Shown here piece after piece: positions 43,288 to 57,951 of a stretch of DNA of 60,487 bases. A program made the translations under genes and the position numbers. Every line of letters begins with the position of its first letter. Within the stretch, counting starts at the first letter, position 1. Source of the DNA: Auxenochlorella pyrenoidosa (taxonomy: Eukaryota > Chlorophyta > Trebouxiophyceae > Chlorellales > Chlorellaceae); the NCBI GenBank assembly GCA_001430745.1, contig KQ481938.1:2285971-2346457 (forward strand), in the 5' to 3' direction. The notes below the pieces were generated by a model that saw only the letters and a program-made list of their open reading frames with translations, was not told the origin of the DNA and did not search any database.

Positions 43288-46061
43288 TCAGGGCCGCCTT
43301 CGCTGGTTACGCGGATAGTAGCGGTTGGCCGTCAGCGCAGCCAGCTTGTACCTTCGCATGCTGCGGGCCAGGTTGCCCATGCGCCTCTGGCCGTTGGCTT
43401 CGAGCCAGACAAGGGAGGGCAGGAAGTAGTCTGCATGTGGGGATGGGGGTGGCGGGGGTGCGGGGTTGATGGGCCGGGTGGGCTAGGTCAGTGCAGGCAT
43501 TCAATGTTTAGCGAGAGTATGCAGGTACAAGGCCCAGACTACTGGGCCAAGGCAGCCGAGGCATGCGGCGCACGGCCCTCCTCTTGTCCAAGCGCCCCCC
43601 CCAGCCAAGGCCCCCTTGGATGCCGGACCCACCGGCCACAGTCTCGTGGAATGCGTAAGCCACGTTCAGCTCCTGGAACACCAGGGAGTGGTCGATGTCC
43701 AGCGAGAAGGTGGGGCTGCTGCCCAGCGTCATCCAGGGCAGCAGGCGCACCAGCCGCTCAGGCCACCGGTAGGCGGCGCTGCCTGGGCGCTGCACAGGGC
43801 GTGTAGGCGGGAAGCGGGAGAGCAAGGGCTTGGCCGGGCAGCGGGCAGCGCAGGGTGGGAGCCTCCAAGCAAGCATGGGCACACGCTCCACTGCGCTCCC
43901 TGTGCACTGGAAGCCTGCCCCGACTCCTGCTCTGCCCAGCCCCTCCCTGTGCTCACGTCCTTATCTTTGGGGTTGGCCGTCAGCCAGCCATCTGCGTCCA
44001 ACAGGCCTATCTGCTTCAGCGCGCCCACCAGCAGCTTACTCTGCCGCTCTGTCAGCGTGGGCGTGCGGTCTGAAAAGAAGGTGGGTCCGATACGTTGCGA
44101 CCGCACCTGGGGGGAGGGGATGAATCAAGGCAGACGCCAGAGCATTAGCGCCGAGCAGGGCTGGGCGGAAGCTAGATGGTAGGCCCTCTGCGTGCCGGCC
44201 TCCAGGAGACGTGCATTCATGCTGCCGGGAAGAAGCGGGGTTGGGATGCGGCTCAGGGGCTGAGGGGATGCCAGGCGCGGAACGGCGTGCTCACCTCTAC
44301 GTACGTGGAGGGCACACGGTTGAAGCGCAGGATTCGTACGCACTTGGGGGCCGTCTGCATGCCCCAGGTGTCGTTCTGCGTGCTCCAGGGGCAGGGGGGC
44401 AGGAGGTTGAGGCGCACGGAACTGGGATACCGGCAGGCACCCCGGTGGGCACCTTCCAATGGAGGAGGGGGGAACTCACCGACATGGCCACCCACACGAC
44501 GGGCGGGTACGGCTTGAACTCCAGCCTGCGGTTGTTGGGCTTCAGCACGCCCCACGCAGGTGGCTCTGGGGTGGACCCGGCTGCAGGTGGGGCAGCAGCT
44601 TGCGGGGACACGCTGGCCCAGGGCACCACTGTAGGCAGCACGCCCTGCCACAGCAGACGTGCTTGCACGCCTGTCATGCCAGGCAGTGATGCAGCACTGT
44701 AAACGGCGCTAAAAACTTGAATCCGCCCAGCAAGCCTGTCTCACAGGCCCTGCTCCAACCATGCCCGACCCAGGAGGAATGGTCGACGGCGCAGCCTTCC
44801 CTTCCCTGACCCACTTGAGACGATGCCCCTGATGAGAGACTGCAGCAGCTTGAGCTTGCCGATGGATGGGAGCTCCCAGCGCTCGTAGGGGTCGCGGCAG
44901 GTGACCCGCCCCGGGGACGACCGCAGCAGCATGCGCGCCGGGCGGCGCGACTCCGCAGTCCCGTTGCTGCACACCCAGCGGTCGGCGGTGATGAAGCGGT
45001 GCAGGTAGGCGGGGACCTTGAGCGCAAAGGTGGCCCCGCTGGAGGAGCCCACCAGGAAAATGGGCTTGCGGTCCAGGGAGTGCCCAAGCACAAAGTCGGC
45101 CATCAGGGTCATGGCCTGCATCTGGTCGTTGCGCCGGTAGTACCCGCCTGCAGAGTTGGGACCCCGGGAGGGGCTTGCGTTGCTGTGGGGAAGGCTGGAC
45201 ACGCTGCCAAGGTGGGAGCCTGCGCATCCATGCACCCTGCTGGCCCCTCTGGTCGATCAGCACTCAACGCGAGCGGGCGTCGATTGCTTGCTGGCTAGGC
45301 ACGTCGGCGGAAGCCCTGCCCACCCACCGGAGCTCCAGCAGCCGGTCCTGCTCTTGGCGGTGGGCGTGAGAACTGCGTAACCTCGTGCCAGTGCCATCTT
45401 GGTCATGGCCACCTCTTCGGGGAAGCCTGCAGCCAGCCACAGAGGGATGCATTTGCAAGCAGGGTGACCACCCGCAATGCCTGTGCCTCCAGGGCCTCTG
45501 CAACAAACGTCCAGTGCGCATAGCAGCCTGGTGCTGGGACTCATGACACGCTGCCCACCTTGGCACTCCTCACAGCCGCCTGCTTGGTAAGGCCAGAAGG
45601 TGCGCGAGGCTCGGGCGCAGCCAGGGAAGAACACCACTGTGCCAACAGGGTTCTCCGGGATCTGTGGGCGGGGGAAAGTGCGGTAGGGCAAAACCACCTG
45701 CATTGTTGGCAGAACCTCCTGAAGACTTGAAGCATGCCTATGAATCCCTCTTGAATTCTTTGAGCCTCACCTGGTAATAGTGCACTCGCGAGAACGCGCT
45801 CCATTTGATGGGACGCAGACCGCGGTTGGAGGCTGCCCACACAACTGCCGTCTGCTGCACTAAAGAGTCGGCCTGCACCGATGCGTGCCAGGAGGATGTT
45901 TGGCCGAGGAAGGGATCAGTGAGCCATCTTTCCCAGTGCAACCATGAACCGCCCTGTGGCAGGAGGGCATGTCAAGCCTTTTGCCGTACCATGGCCGGCG
46001 CCAGCGCTGCCAGCAACAGCAGGGTGAGCAGCGTAGGAGGCCGCACGATGGCTAAACCCAT
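43288..46061 (-). CDS. Secreted or ER alpha/beta-hydrolase-like protein, family not recognised
   Basis: Ten exons encode 513 residues. The first exon is almost exactly a signal peptide (MGLAIVRPPTLLTLLLLAAL, ending APAM). Features of a serine hydrolase follow: GTVVFFPGCARASRTFWPYQ as an early strand and oxyanion-type loop, MALARGYAVLTPTAKSR, and FLVGSSSGATFALKVP, where GSSSG fits the GxSxG nucleophile elbow. Later segments include WGVLKPNNRRLEFKPYPPVV, RILRFNRVPSTYVE, FFSDRTPTLTERQSKLL and LDIDHSLVFQELNVAYAFHE; an Asp and a His in the last may complete a triad, but this is a guess. The C-terminus (NLARSMRRYKLAALTANRYY) is basic. No Cys-rich or transmembrane region other than the leader was seen. 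Function and substrate are unknown. The gene is convergent with kinesin. Confidence 0.78.
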
Positions 46062-47177
46062 ACTGGTTGGGGTTATCCGGTCTCCGCGAGTTCAAGACGC
46101 AGGGGGGCCTACAAACAAACGAAAAGCTCAATCATCTGTGAGATTGCCTTCCCCTGCAGACGCTTCTGCAGCGGCATGTAATCGCAGCTCTCCGCAAAGG
46201 TAAAGTGGGTCGACGACAGCGCCAATCGACCAGACCTGTAGGGAGACTGTCGTCTCGCTGCGCGGGCGTGTCGGCTTTCCTTGGCTGTACACAAGCCAAA
46301 GAGATCAGTCAGACTGTGTTGGGAGCCTCCTCGCCGAGTGAATAGGGGCTGCGCTTGCCGCCGCCGAATGTTGCCAGGCTGGCGGTGCTGCATGGACGGT
46401 GCCTCATGGACAAAAACAGGCAGCTTGAAGACGAGGGCTGCTAGGACCTTTATCTGGCCTACCATGCCCCTCGTGGATGGCATTACATTCTAAAACTGTA
46501 CAAGCACTGGTGGTGGAAGAACGGATGGCTTGCTTCCCTAAAACGGTGCTTTGTCTGCTCAAGGAGAGGAGGTATGAAGCGCAAAGGCAGGGCAGCAAGC
46601 ACGAGACGGAAAAAGCAGCGTCGTAAGCAAGGGTGTGTGTGGAAGGTGGGTGGCAGGTAGGGGGGGCATGGCGCACGGGGGGTGCGCCGAAGTCATGGGG
46701 GCTTCAGTGGGTACAAGCAAAGAGGGCAGGGGGGTAGGTCTGGGCATCATGGGAGCACGGCGGGAGAATGGATGGGAGGTGGAGGGTGGGAGCGGGGTGA
46801 GGCGATCGCGTGCAAGAGGCGCGCGAGGAATGCAGGCAAGTGCGGACAGGAGAGGGGGGGTCGACTTGTAGGGAAGGGATAGCGGGGCCAGGGTGGGCTT
46901 AGTGGGTCGCTGCTTAACATCAGCAACCTCTGCTCACCATGAAATCTCAAAAACAAAGGATTTGGCCGGCCAGAAAGGGCGGGGCAAAGCAGGAAAACCC
47001 ATGTGGTCCGGAAAGGGCAGGCCGGGCATGACGGCAGCAGCGGCAGTTCAAAAGAAAGGGCGAGACGCGAAACAAATCGATAATGGGGGTGCACGTGCTA
47101 AGGGAGTGAGCGGGGACGGGCCGGTCCAAGCCACGCATGCTGGCCGCCCAGGCCGCTGGGCACGCTGCCAGCGGCCC
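46062..47177. other. Intergenic region with long pyrimidine-rich 3' UTR
   Basis: About 1.1 kb lies between two minus-strand genes. On the minus strand 46560-47090 is very pyrimidine-rich and is probably the 3' UTR of the Gln-rich gene. A minus-strand TGTAA sits at 46483-46487. The part near 46062-46400 should be the promoter of the hydrolase gene. Confidence 0.5.
46483..46487 (-). terminator. Candidate TGTAA polyadenylation signal (Gln-rich gene)
   Basis: TTACA on the plus strand reads TGTAA on the minus strand, about 690 bases after the stop at 47178. This would give an unusually long 3' UTR. Confidence 0.3.
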
Positions 47178-50100
47178 TCACATGCTGCTGCCCGAGGCGA
47201 CGGGCAGCCCCTCGGAGGCGGAGTGCGGGATGCTCACCACCGGGCCCATGGCAGCAGCCGCCTGCAGCGAGGCAGGGTCGCCTGCAGCATCCCGCGGGGC
47301 ACAGGGTGCGAACAGCAGTGAGTTGCGATGGTCCTGTCAGAGCCATCAACAGAGCGGCTGCTCAAGGTGAGGACGGGAGCGCAGGCTGCAGCATGGCGCA
47401 GCAGGGCAAGCACAGGCTGCCGCGCTCTAGCTGGCTTGCTGTGGCCTCGTCACCGCCAAACGCGCGCAGGCAGGCCAGGGCGCCGGCGCGCGCACCTGTC
47501 AGCGGCATGTTGGTGGGCACGATTCCTTCGATGCCTGGGGGCAGTTCCAGCGTGCCCACGTGTGGCGTCAGGCCAGTGGACACCGCCGGCATGGGCGGCA
47601 TTGAGGGCACCGCCGGTGCAGGCTGCAGTGGAGGAGGGGTTGCACATGTAAGGCTCCGCTTGGTGCATTCGTTGAGGGCACTTGAAGCCGCAGAGCTTTC
47701 AAAGAGCCACACTGAGGCAGCCAATCTGTGCCAGCATCTCACCGCAGGAGCGTCATGGCTGCCGCCGCGGGCTGCCGCCTCCATGAGTGCGGCAGTGTTC
47801 CCGCTGGAGGAGGGCATGGCAGAGGACCCCAGCTGCTCCAGGTTCACTGCAAGGGCGGGGGTGGGCAGGCGGGGCATGCGAGTGACAACAGGTGGTAGGT
47901 TGACCTCAGATGGCGCGACAGGAACAAGTGCAAAGGCAACAAGTGCACAGGCAACAAGCTCGACTGCCAGGCAAGCAGGGAATTTCCTCGGTCCCTGCTC
48001 CTCGGTGCCACCCCAGAGCATGCAGGATGGCCAGGCCCTGGTGCAGCCCAGCCTCACCCGTGGCGCTCTGCACTTTGGGCATGCTCTGCGGCGTGGGCTG
48101 CAGGATGGCCGATGCAGCGGCGGGTGCGGGGGTGACACCCACTGGTGGGGCAGCAGTCAGCTGTGGCACAGGCTGCTGCTGCGGCTGCACAGCTGCCATG
48201 TCAATCGCCTGCATCAGCTGCTGCGCTGGCATCGCCGTCGGCACCTGCTGCACAGACACCTGAGAGACCGACACCGGCGGGGGCGTGGGGGCCGCGGACG
48301 GTGCCTGCTGCACCACCGCAGCGACCTGTACTGCTGCTGCATGCTGCTGCACAGCCACAGCTTGCTGAGCAACCTGGTGGGCGGCTGCTGCAGCATGGGA
48401 GTGCGCTGCCACTGCAGCCTGCTGCTGCTGCAGCTGCTGCTGCGCCGCGGCGGCGTGCTGCTGTGCGGCGACAGCCTGCTCCTGCAGCTGCTGTTGGGTG
48501 GCCACTGCCTGCTGCAGCTGGTGCTGGGCAGCCACCGCCTGCTGCTGAGCGACAGCGGCAAGCTGATCCTGAGCACTGGCCGCCTGCTGCTGCACCGCCA
48601 GCTGCTGCTGCAGGCTGCCGCTGGCATCCTGCTGCATCCCGCCAGCAAGGCCGCTGCCGCCGCTCACGGAAGGAGGCTGCAACTGCTGGAGCTGCTGCTG
48701 CAGGCTTGCACTGCCAGCCTGCGCCTGCTGCTGCGCCGCCAGGCTCAGCTGTTCCTGTGCTGCAACAGCTGCCTGCTGCTGCTGGTTCTGCGCTATGGCT
48801 GCAGCAATCGCCGCCTGCTGCTGCACAGCCTGCTGCTGTGCCACAGCAGCCGCTGCCTGCTGCTGCACCTGTGCCTGCTGCAGGGCAGCCAGCTGCTCCT
48901 GCAGCTGGGCAGTCTGCTGAGAGGTCTGCTGCATTGCAGCGGGATCGGCGCCAGATTGCACTGTGGCTGCAGGGGCCGCTGCTGCTGCAATGGTTGGCTG
49001 AAGCACGGGCTGCTGCTGCACCTGCGCCTGCTGCTGTGCCTGAGCCTGCACCTGCTGCAGCGCTGCCAGCTGCTCCAGCTGCGCCGCCTGCTGCTGCAGT
49101 GTTGCGGTGTCCGTACTGGGCTGGGCTGGCATTGCTGCAGGCTGCCCACCAATGCTGGATTGCAGGACGGTGGGCGCAGCAAGCGCGGCAGTAGTCACAG
49201 GAGCTGCGGTGGCAACCATCTGCTGCGGCACCACCACTTGCACAGTCTGGCCATTGGGCAGCTGCGCTGGCACCACCGCTGTGGCAGTAGGCGCAGGCAC
49301 CACCGCTGCAGCGGAGACCGCAGGTATGCCTGCAGCTGCTGCGGCAGGAGGTGGGGCTGTCGCTGCTGCCAGCACAGCCTGCTGCAGCTGCTGCTGTGCT
49401 GCAGCTGCTGCAGCGGCCGCCGCTGTGTCGGTTGGGGTGCTGGGAAGCAGCGTGCCGAGAGCCGCATCCGGCAAGGCGGCGTCGCCTGCGGAGCGGTTGA
49501 CGCTGCCGGCGGGCTGCTGCGGCTGCACCTGGATCGCTGCTGGAGCCATCACCACTGAGGCGGGCAGGCTGGGCACTGCAGCGCTGGCCTGGATGGCCGC
49601 GACAGCCATGATGTCGCCAGACAAGGCGGGGGCGGCTGCCACACCCGGCCCAGACGTCGTGGTCGCGGTGGGCTGCGCAGTTGCACCCACCGTCACCTGC
49701 TGCTGCTGCACCTGCTGCTGCGCTGCCTCCATGTGCTGGGCCGACACGGCCAGCGACTGGGCATGCGCCTGCAGCATATTGGCCTGGGCCATCGCCTTGG
49801 CTTGCTCAGCTGCATGTGCCTGCGCCTTCTCCTGCAGTTCGCGCGCCTGGGCCACAGCCTGCACAGCGCAGGGCAGCACACACGAGGTAGTTGGAGCGTG
49901 AGTGTGATTCAAAGCTGAGGACCACAGCCATGCTGCATGCGGGACGCGTGAACACAAGTCTTCCGGAAGCATGCGTACACCGTCATCTGCCGGCTGTTGA
50001 CGCTGATGTTGGCACGCCCTCCCCTGCCCTCTCAAACTCCTCCTGCACACCTGCGTGGTGATGTCCGCATGCGCCTTGGCACGCTCCTCCAGGTTTTGCA

Positions 50101-52970
50101 CAGTGGCCACGGCCTGCTGCGCCTGCTGGGTGTCGGGCAGCACTGCAGCAGCAAGGCGCGGGAGGCAGCACAAGAGTAAGCTACCACTGGCGGCGGAAGA
50201 CAAGCTCAGCTTGTCGAGGAAAGATGCTGGCATGAAGCCAGATGAGCATGCGTCGCCACGCGCACCAGGCAAGGTGCCGTCTCACCCGCAATCGTCTGCT
50301 TGAGCTGCTCTGCCTGCACAGCCGCCTGGACAGAGGCCTGAGCATGCAGCTGGGCCTGCGACGCCAGCTGTTGCGCCTGCGTGGTGGCCTGGGACTTGGC
50401 CTGGCCATGCAGAGTCGCGTGCACCGCCAGCTGCTGCGCCTGCTGGTTGAGGTTCTGCGCTGCCTGGTCCGCCACTGCAGCAGCAGGCGCCGGCAGCGCC
50501 GCGCCAGTGTCGCTGGGGGCGGTGAGCTGCGGCTGGGTGGTAGCGACAGGGGGCACCAGGGATGGGTGCATGCCCGCTGCAGCCACCGCAGCTGTCACAG
50601 CGCCGGCCTCGCCTGACAGGGCCTCAGAGACGCTCGTCAGCGCAGGCTTGGCTGCTGCAGCCGCAAGCGCGCCGCCAGACAAGGTGGTGGCGGTCGGCTG
50701 CGCCACCTGGGGCACCATGGCCGGCTGCAGGCCACCGCTTGTGCTGTGCACCAGCATCTGCTGCACAGCCGGAGCCGAAGGCGCCGGCATGCTGACGACG
50801 ACCTGCGCTGGCTGCACGCCCGCCAGCATCTGCACCTGCTGCTGTGCCGCCACCGCTGCGGCCTCTGGCACAGGCAGCGTAGGCAACGCTTGTGCAGCAG
50901 TCACTTGCGGCGCGGCTAGCCCAGGCAGCGTGGTTGCAGGCGCCAGCTGCGTCGCTATTGTGCCTGATGGCGCTGACGTCACCACTAGCTGCTGCTGACC
51001 GGCACTGGGCACATTCATGAGCGTGGGCACCGGTAGGCTGGCAGGCACAGCTGCGGTGCCAATGGGCATGCTGATGCCGTTTGCCCCTGCTGCTGCTAGC
51101 GCCAGGCTGACAGGTCCGCCCGGCAGGGAGCCAGGTCTTGGCACATTAAGCTCTACAGTGGTTGGAACGCCTGCAGTGCAATTAGCAACACAAAAGGACA
51201 GGGTCAAATTACTGAGTGCTGGCGGCCCGTTGCTCATGCGCTCGGTGCTCACAAGCCCGATGCGGCACTGCTCCAGCGTCACCACATGTCCCTGCGTACC
51301 TGGCATGCCCTGGGTCATTGCCTGCTGCTGCAGCCGTGCTGCGTTGGCTGCCTGCAGCTGCTGATCCCGTTCCGCGATGGCGTGGTCCTTGGCCGCCAGC
51401 TCTCGCCGCAGCTGCGTGTTGTCGTCCTGCAGCCGCAGCAGCTGCTGTCCATCGCCGTCGGAGAGCAGCTGCAGCTTGGCACGCAAGTCCTGCAAAACAA
51501 CAAGGGTGGGGGCGGCGGAGTGAGACATGTGCCCGCCAGGAGGTTCGCATGCGGCCATCCATTGCGGCAGCGCAGGGCCGAGCCAGAGGAACCCGCAGCA
51601 CCCATTGGGTCGGCCATGCCGGGGGTTCAGCCCGGCACCCACCTGGCGCTCCGCCTCCATGGCCTCGAGGTGGGCGCGCACCGAGCCGGCTGCAATGGCG
51701 CGCACAAGCTTTGCCAGCGTGTGCAGGCTCTTCTCGCCCCGGGCCGCGCCACCCAGCATTGGCCCGATCAGCCGGCACTCTGCCGCCAGCCGCTTCTCGT
51801 CCTCCTTGGTGCCCAGCCGCCCGCTGAACCGGCCTTGCATGCCCTGCAAACAGGGCAGGCAGGGCGGGCATAAGGCACGTGTCAGCAGGCGCACGAACCA
51901 TGAGTGCACGAGCGTGAGGACGGAGCATGGTAGGAACACATACATGGGAGGGTGCAGAGGCTGTGATGCTTGCCATAGACGCAAGACGCAGCAAGGCCGT
52001 GTCCAACGGGCTGGCTGGCGACCGGCAGTTCAGGGGGCCAAGTGTGGGCCGGACCAGAGCTGACCTGCCGGTCAGTGCAGCCAGCGTGCGCAGCATTGTG
52101 GCCGCTCGCAGCAGCTGGGTAGGAAGGTGCATCGCAGGCCACTCGCACCCCATCCAACGGCGCTGCAGCCTCACCGGCGTGGCATTGCGCTTGCCGCCCC
52201 CCTTGCCCGCCTTCTTGCGCTTCACGCCGCGGCCGGGCCGGCCCGAGCTGCCAGTCTCGTTGCCCTCGGGCCCGCCACCGCCGCCGGCGCCGGCGCCGCC
52301 AGCACCCAGCTCATCGTCGTCATCCTCGTCGTCATCATCCTGGTCGACCTCGTCCTCTGACAGCGGCGCTGAGGGTGCCACAGCTCGCAGAGCATTCCGC
52401 GGCGCGCTGCAGTTGGTGTCGCGCACCTGGCTGGCCACGTCGGGCTCGCCTGCCAGGATCGGCAGCTCGAGCGCGCTCAGGCCCATGCCGTGGGTGTGCT
52501 GCTCCACCACTGGCAGGGCGCCAGCATCTGCAGGCCCACAGGGCGCACCAGACAGAGGAGTGGGTGCCGGGAAACCACGAGCGCTGACAGCAGCAGCAGC
52601 GCGGTGGCCAGCCGGGCGCCGGCGGCAGGGGCAGCAAGCGGCGGCGGCGCTCACCCGGCAGGCTGGGAAGGGGCAGCAGGGAGCCCTGGCTGCCTCCAAG
52701 TACCTCGCGTATGACTCCTTCCTGCACCAGCTGCTCATGGAGGTCTTGGGCCTGTGCGGGAGGGGAGAGGATGTGCGGCTGCAAGTGGGCGAAGGAGGGA
52801 GCAGCGGGGCCAGCTGCCGGGCTGTTCAACGAAGCTTGCAGAGCGCTCAGAGCTCCAAAAGGCCGGCGCCTAGCCCACGGAAGCTGCAGTCAGAGGGCTC
52901 GCACCTGTGCAAGCCCCAGGGCGCCCAGCTGCTGGCCCGGGTTCAAGCCAGGCACTGCGTGCGGGTCCAT
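47178..52970 (-). CDS. Large Gln/Ala-rich nuclear-type protein, function unknown
   Basis: Eleven exons encode 1,339 residues (1,382 if the 129-base segment 51171-51299 is retained). The order is: a short N-terminus; an acidic run (SEDEVDQDDDD, about 111-121 and on); a Gly-rich spacer; a basic nuclear-localisation-like block (GVKRKKAGKGGGKR, about 157-170); a compact charged region (GRLGTKEDEKRLAAECRLI, then LVRAIAAGSVRAHLEAME); a coiled coil (about 240-300, QLLRLQDDNTQLRRELAAKD); then more than 1,000 residues dominated by Gln, Ala, Pro, Val and Thr. One exon alone (48058-49858) has 600 codons. Such composition is typical of transcriptional coactivators or other condensate-forming regulators, but no DNA-binding domain is recognisable. 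ATG 52970 gives MDPHAVPGLNPGQQLG before the first donor. Frames close at every junction. Function is not assigned. Confidence 0.75.
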
Positions 52971-55361
52971 AGTAACGCCAGGCCGCTGCGGGCCCTCGCC
53001 ATATAGGCCAGCAGGTCTCCCCTTGCCTCCTGCTCGCCCCGACTCTGGCCCGCAAGCTAGGGAGGGGGAGATGCAGCCAAACCGCAACGAGGAGTCTGCA
53101 AGCGCGGCCGGGGATGAAGTATTAGGAAGCCCTGATTCCTCCGCACAGCACAAAGGCAGCACCCAATTTGAAGCCTGGACGCGTTGCCGGACCGCTCGGG
53201 TCTTGGTCTGGCGATCGCGCGGCCATTTGGGGGATGCAAGTCCAAACTGGGCCGCCCTGAAGGCAGGAGCTACCCCCCACCCACCTCCAACCAAGGTCGC
53301 AGGGGTGGCATTCCTCCACTCCAGGACCTCCGCCATGCTGCTGGCGGGCTGGCAGCACTGCACAATTGCGAGACAGCCGCTGCGGAAGGCCGGCGGTGCC
53401 AGCAATTGGATGGCAGCAAAAGGGGTCACGCACCTGCATGTCCGTCATCGTGGCGTCACGAACCTCGGCTGACATGCAGCCCACTGCACCTGTGCCAGCC
53501 ACAAATGCACATTGTGCCAGCTTGCAAGCACTGAGGCATGGTGAGGACGTCGAGGGTTTTGCCCCAAGGCAAAACATGGGAGCCACGGCCTCAGCTGACA
53601 AGCATCATCCAATCTGAGCCAGCCGTAAGGCTGCAAGGACTGCGAATGCCGGGCCAGCTTGCAGTCTACCCACATGGCAACCACCTTGCGGCCGTCAACT
53701 ACACAGCAGCAGTTAAAGGCAGGTGCCCATCTACAAAACATCTGCTGGTGCAGCTCCTGCCTCGCACGCGGGCTGGCTATGCTTGTACTAGCCGTGCACG
53801 CTTAAGCATTCGACAGGCGGTCAAAGCATGCTTGAGGGTTGGCCGTGATGGTTGGCCGCATGTGATCTTCTCATCTTTGCCTTGACAAACAGCTTGCCCT
53901 TTCACTACTGCATCGTGCGGCCACTGCCGACTGGTCAGCGCAGCTGCTGCAGGCTGAGCTCAGAAGCTGCGAGCCATTCCCCCAACGACACCAATCTGTG
54001 CACTTCTCCCTGGCTTCTCCCTGGCATGGCTTACATGCACAGGGCAGCAGCGCGTTTTTGATACTTTTGTCTTGTGCTGCTGTCGCACCAGTGCTGGGCA
54101 ACTTGCAACATGTTGGCTTGCACAGCGGCTCAGCATACCCTTGTCTCCTCCCTCGGATGCACGAATGGTTGGCTCACAGAGCCTTTCACTCGCCTGCTAC
54201 AACAACGAGAATAGAGCAAATCAACTATCACAATGACGTTCAACCCTGTAGTAGCATGTCTGAACAGCCGAAAGGGGGGCAATTAAGCAGCGCCAGCAAG
54301 CTGCTCACAAGCCCCGCCGACGGGAAGGTAGCCTGCCTGTGCATGTGCGCAGTTCAACATCTGATCAATTTGATCATGTTTGTGCACTGTGCATTGCATG
54401 TGCAACTGTGAAACCAGGCTAACAGTGAGGGGGGTAGTGCCGTGCCGGTGAAGCACAGTGCAAGTCATGTGAGCATGTGGGCCCGTGGAGGCGTCTGCAG
54501 CGCCCGGCGTTCATAAGCTTCCGATCGAGAGCCGCGTTGAATGCCGTAAGACGCTCTAAAGGGCATCCTTCGCTGCGTCTCCCGCCTGCTGTGCGCGGCG
54601 TGGGGACAAGTCCGTGGAGCTCTTCCCGCCTGTCAGGCCCACCTCTGCCTCTCTTGGTGCGTCGTCGTGGCGAGGAGGGGGTGCGTGAGCCTGTTTTTCG
54701 CCCGCATGCCGCCGCTGCCTGCCATGCAACCCGGGCAGCACAGGTTGGAGCCAAGGGCCCCTCGAGACTGGACTCTGGCAGCACTCGCAGCATCTGGAGC
54801 GCAGTGAGCACGCTGAAGAGGAGCCCAGCCAAAGGCGGCACGGCGCATCAGCAGGCGGCCGGCGCCTCCACCGTTGCTGGTGGAACGCTCTCCCAGCCTA
54901 AGCGTTCAGGCAGACCGAACTAGGCAGCTGGCAGCGGGGCGCCAGCAAGGAGGAGGTGGCGTGCGTTGAGCGGCGCAGCCTGCCGCAGGCGCACCAAGTT
55001 GGAAGCCACAGCAGCAGCACAGAGGACTCTCATTTGCAGCATGCAGTGCAAGCAGAAACAGCGATCAGCAGGCTGCGTTGCAGTGCGCTCTTCAGCACAC
55101 AACCTTCGTCTCGCGCGTTGCGTCAGCGGTACAGCGGCCAGACTGCAGCACAGCTCGTCGCGCGCTCCAGCTGCAGCAGCCAGCCTGCAGTTGTGGGCAG
55201 CTCAAAGTGCCAGCGCATGCCACACACCCTTTTGCGGAGCTGACTATGTCGTTGCTGCTGGCACCACCCACGAGCCACTGGCCCAGCGGGTGGAGACCGC
55301 ACCGTGCTGACCTCTGGGCTCCTGCCCTCCCCTGCCTCGTCACATCTGCCTGCAGAGCACC
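52971..55361. other. Long divergent intergenic region, no convincing gene
   Basis: About 2.4 kb separates the Gln-rich gene and the ubiquitin-eL40 gene, which are transcribed in opposite directions. Base composition varies: 53600-54420 is A/T-richer and 54480-54920 is GC-rich. A 148-codon plus-strand frame (54477-54923) and a 140-codon minus-strand frame overlap there, but both have Arg/Ser/Pro-rich content with no family resemblance. Promoters of both neighbours must be included. Confidence 0.5.
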
Positions 55362-57255
<1,894 letters not shown>

Positions 57256-57951
57256 GCTCCTTCAAGTCGCTAGAGCGCGGCGGCATCGGCGGTGGCAGCG
57301 GTGCCCTGAGCCCTGCCCCCGCCCCCTGCCCCCGCCTTCTTCGACGTCGAGGCAGGAGGCCTGCACCTGTCAACTCCTGTGTAATACAGACACTTGACAG
57401 TAAACTTAGGAATGCAGAAGAAAACAGTTGGCAAAGGCGTTGCTGCCACGTGCTCCCACCACCTGCCGCATGCTCCTGTTGCCCGCTGCCCACTGCGCAT
57501 CCCCACGCCTAGATTGCTGGCTCACTGTTGAGGGAACAGGCAGTCTCCCCATTCCCGCCCTTAAATTGCCTCCCACTGCTCGCTGCTAGGAGTGGTCGCG
57601 TTGAAGGAGGGGGCTGGAGAACCCAGGAAACGCCGCACTCCACCCCACTCCCTCTTTCTCTACGCATCTTCCCTGTCTCTCCAGCAACCCCACCTCGCAC
57701 CACCGGTCAAGCTTGATGTGCCTGCTCACAGATTCCTGCTGCCTGGTTGCCACAGCACACAGCGTGCAGCAAAACTTGCAGAAGGATTTCGTAAGAACAC
57801 GCGTTGATGCTGCACGTCGCGCCCTTGAGTTCCCGTTCGCAATCTACACTACAACCTGCCCCACAAGCCTGCCAAGTGAGCCAAAAGCTCGTAAAAACCC
57901 GGCCTGGTCCCCGCCCAGGTGCACTTGCCAACCGCCGACTAGTGACAAGCG
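57256..57951. other. Intergenic region between ubiquitin-eL40 and RTA1 genes
   Basis: About 700 bases hold the eL40 3' UTR (TGTAA at 57380-57384), a pyrimidine-rich stretch at 57545-57690, and the presumed promoter of the RTA1-family gene. Confidence 0.55.
57380..57384 (+). terminator. TGTAA polyadenylation signal (ubiquitin-eL40)
   Basis: TGTAA lies 125 bases after the stop, in an A/T-rich stretch. This is the best placed of the signals in the window. Confidence 0.65.

Noticed and set aside
48145..49194. Plus-strand frames rich in Ala and Leu opposite the Gln-rich gene
   Set aside because: CAG repeats read as CTG/GCT on the other strand and keep all frames open. The minus-strand frame has splice-linked neighbours.
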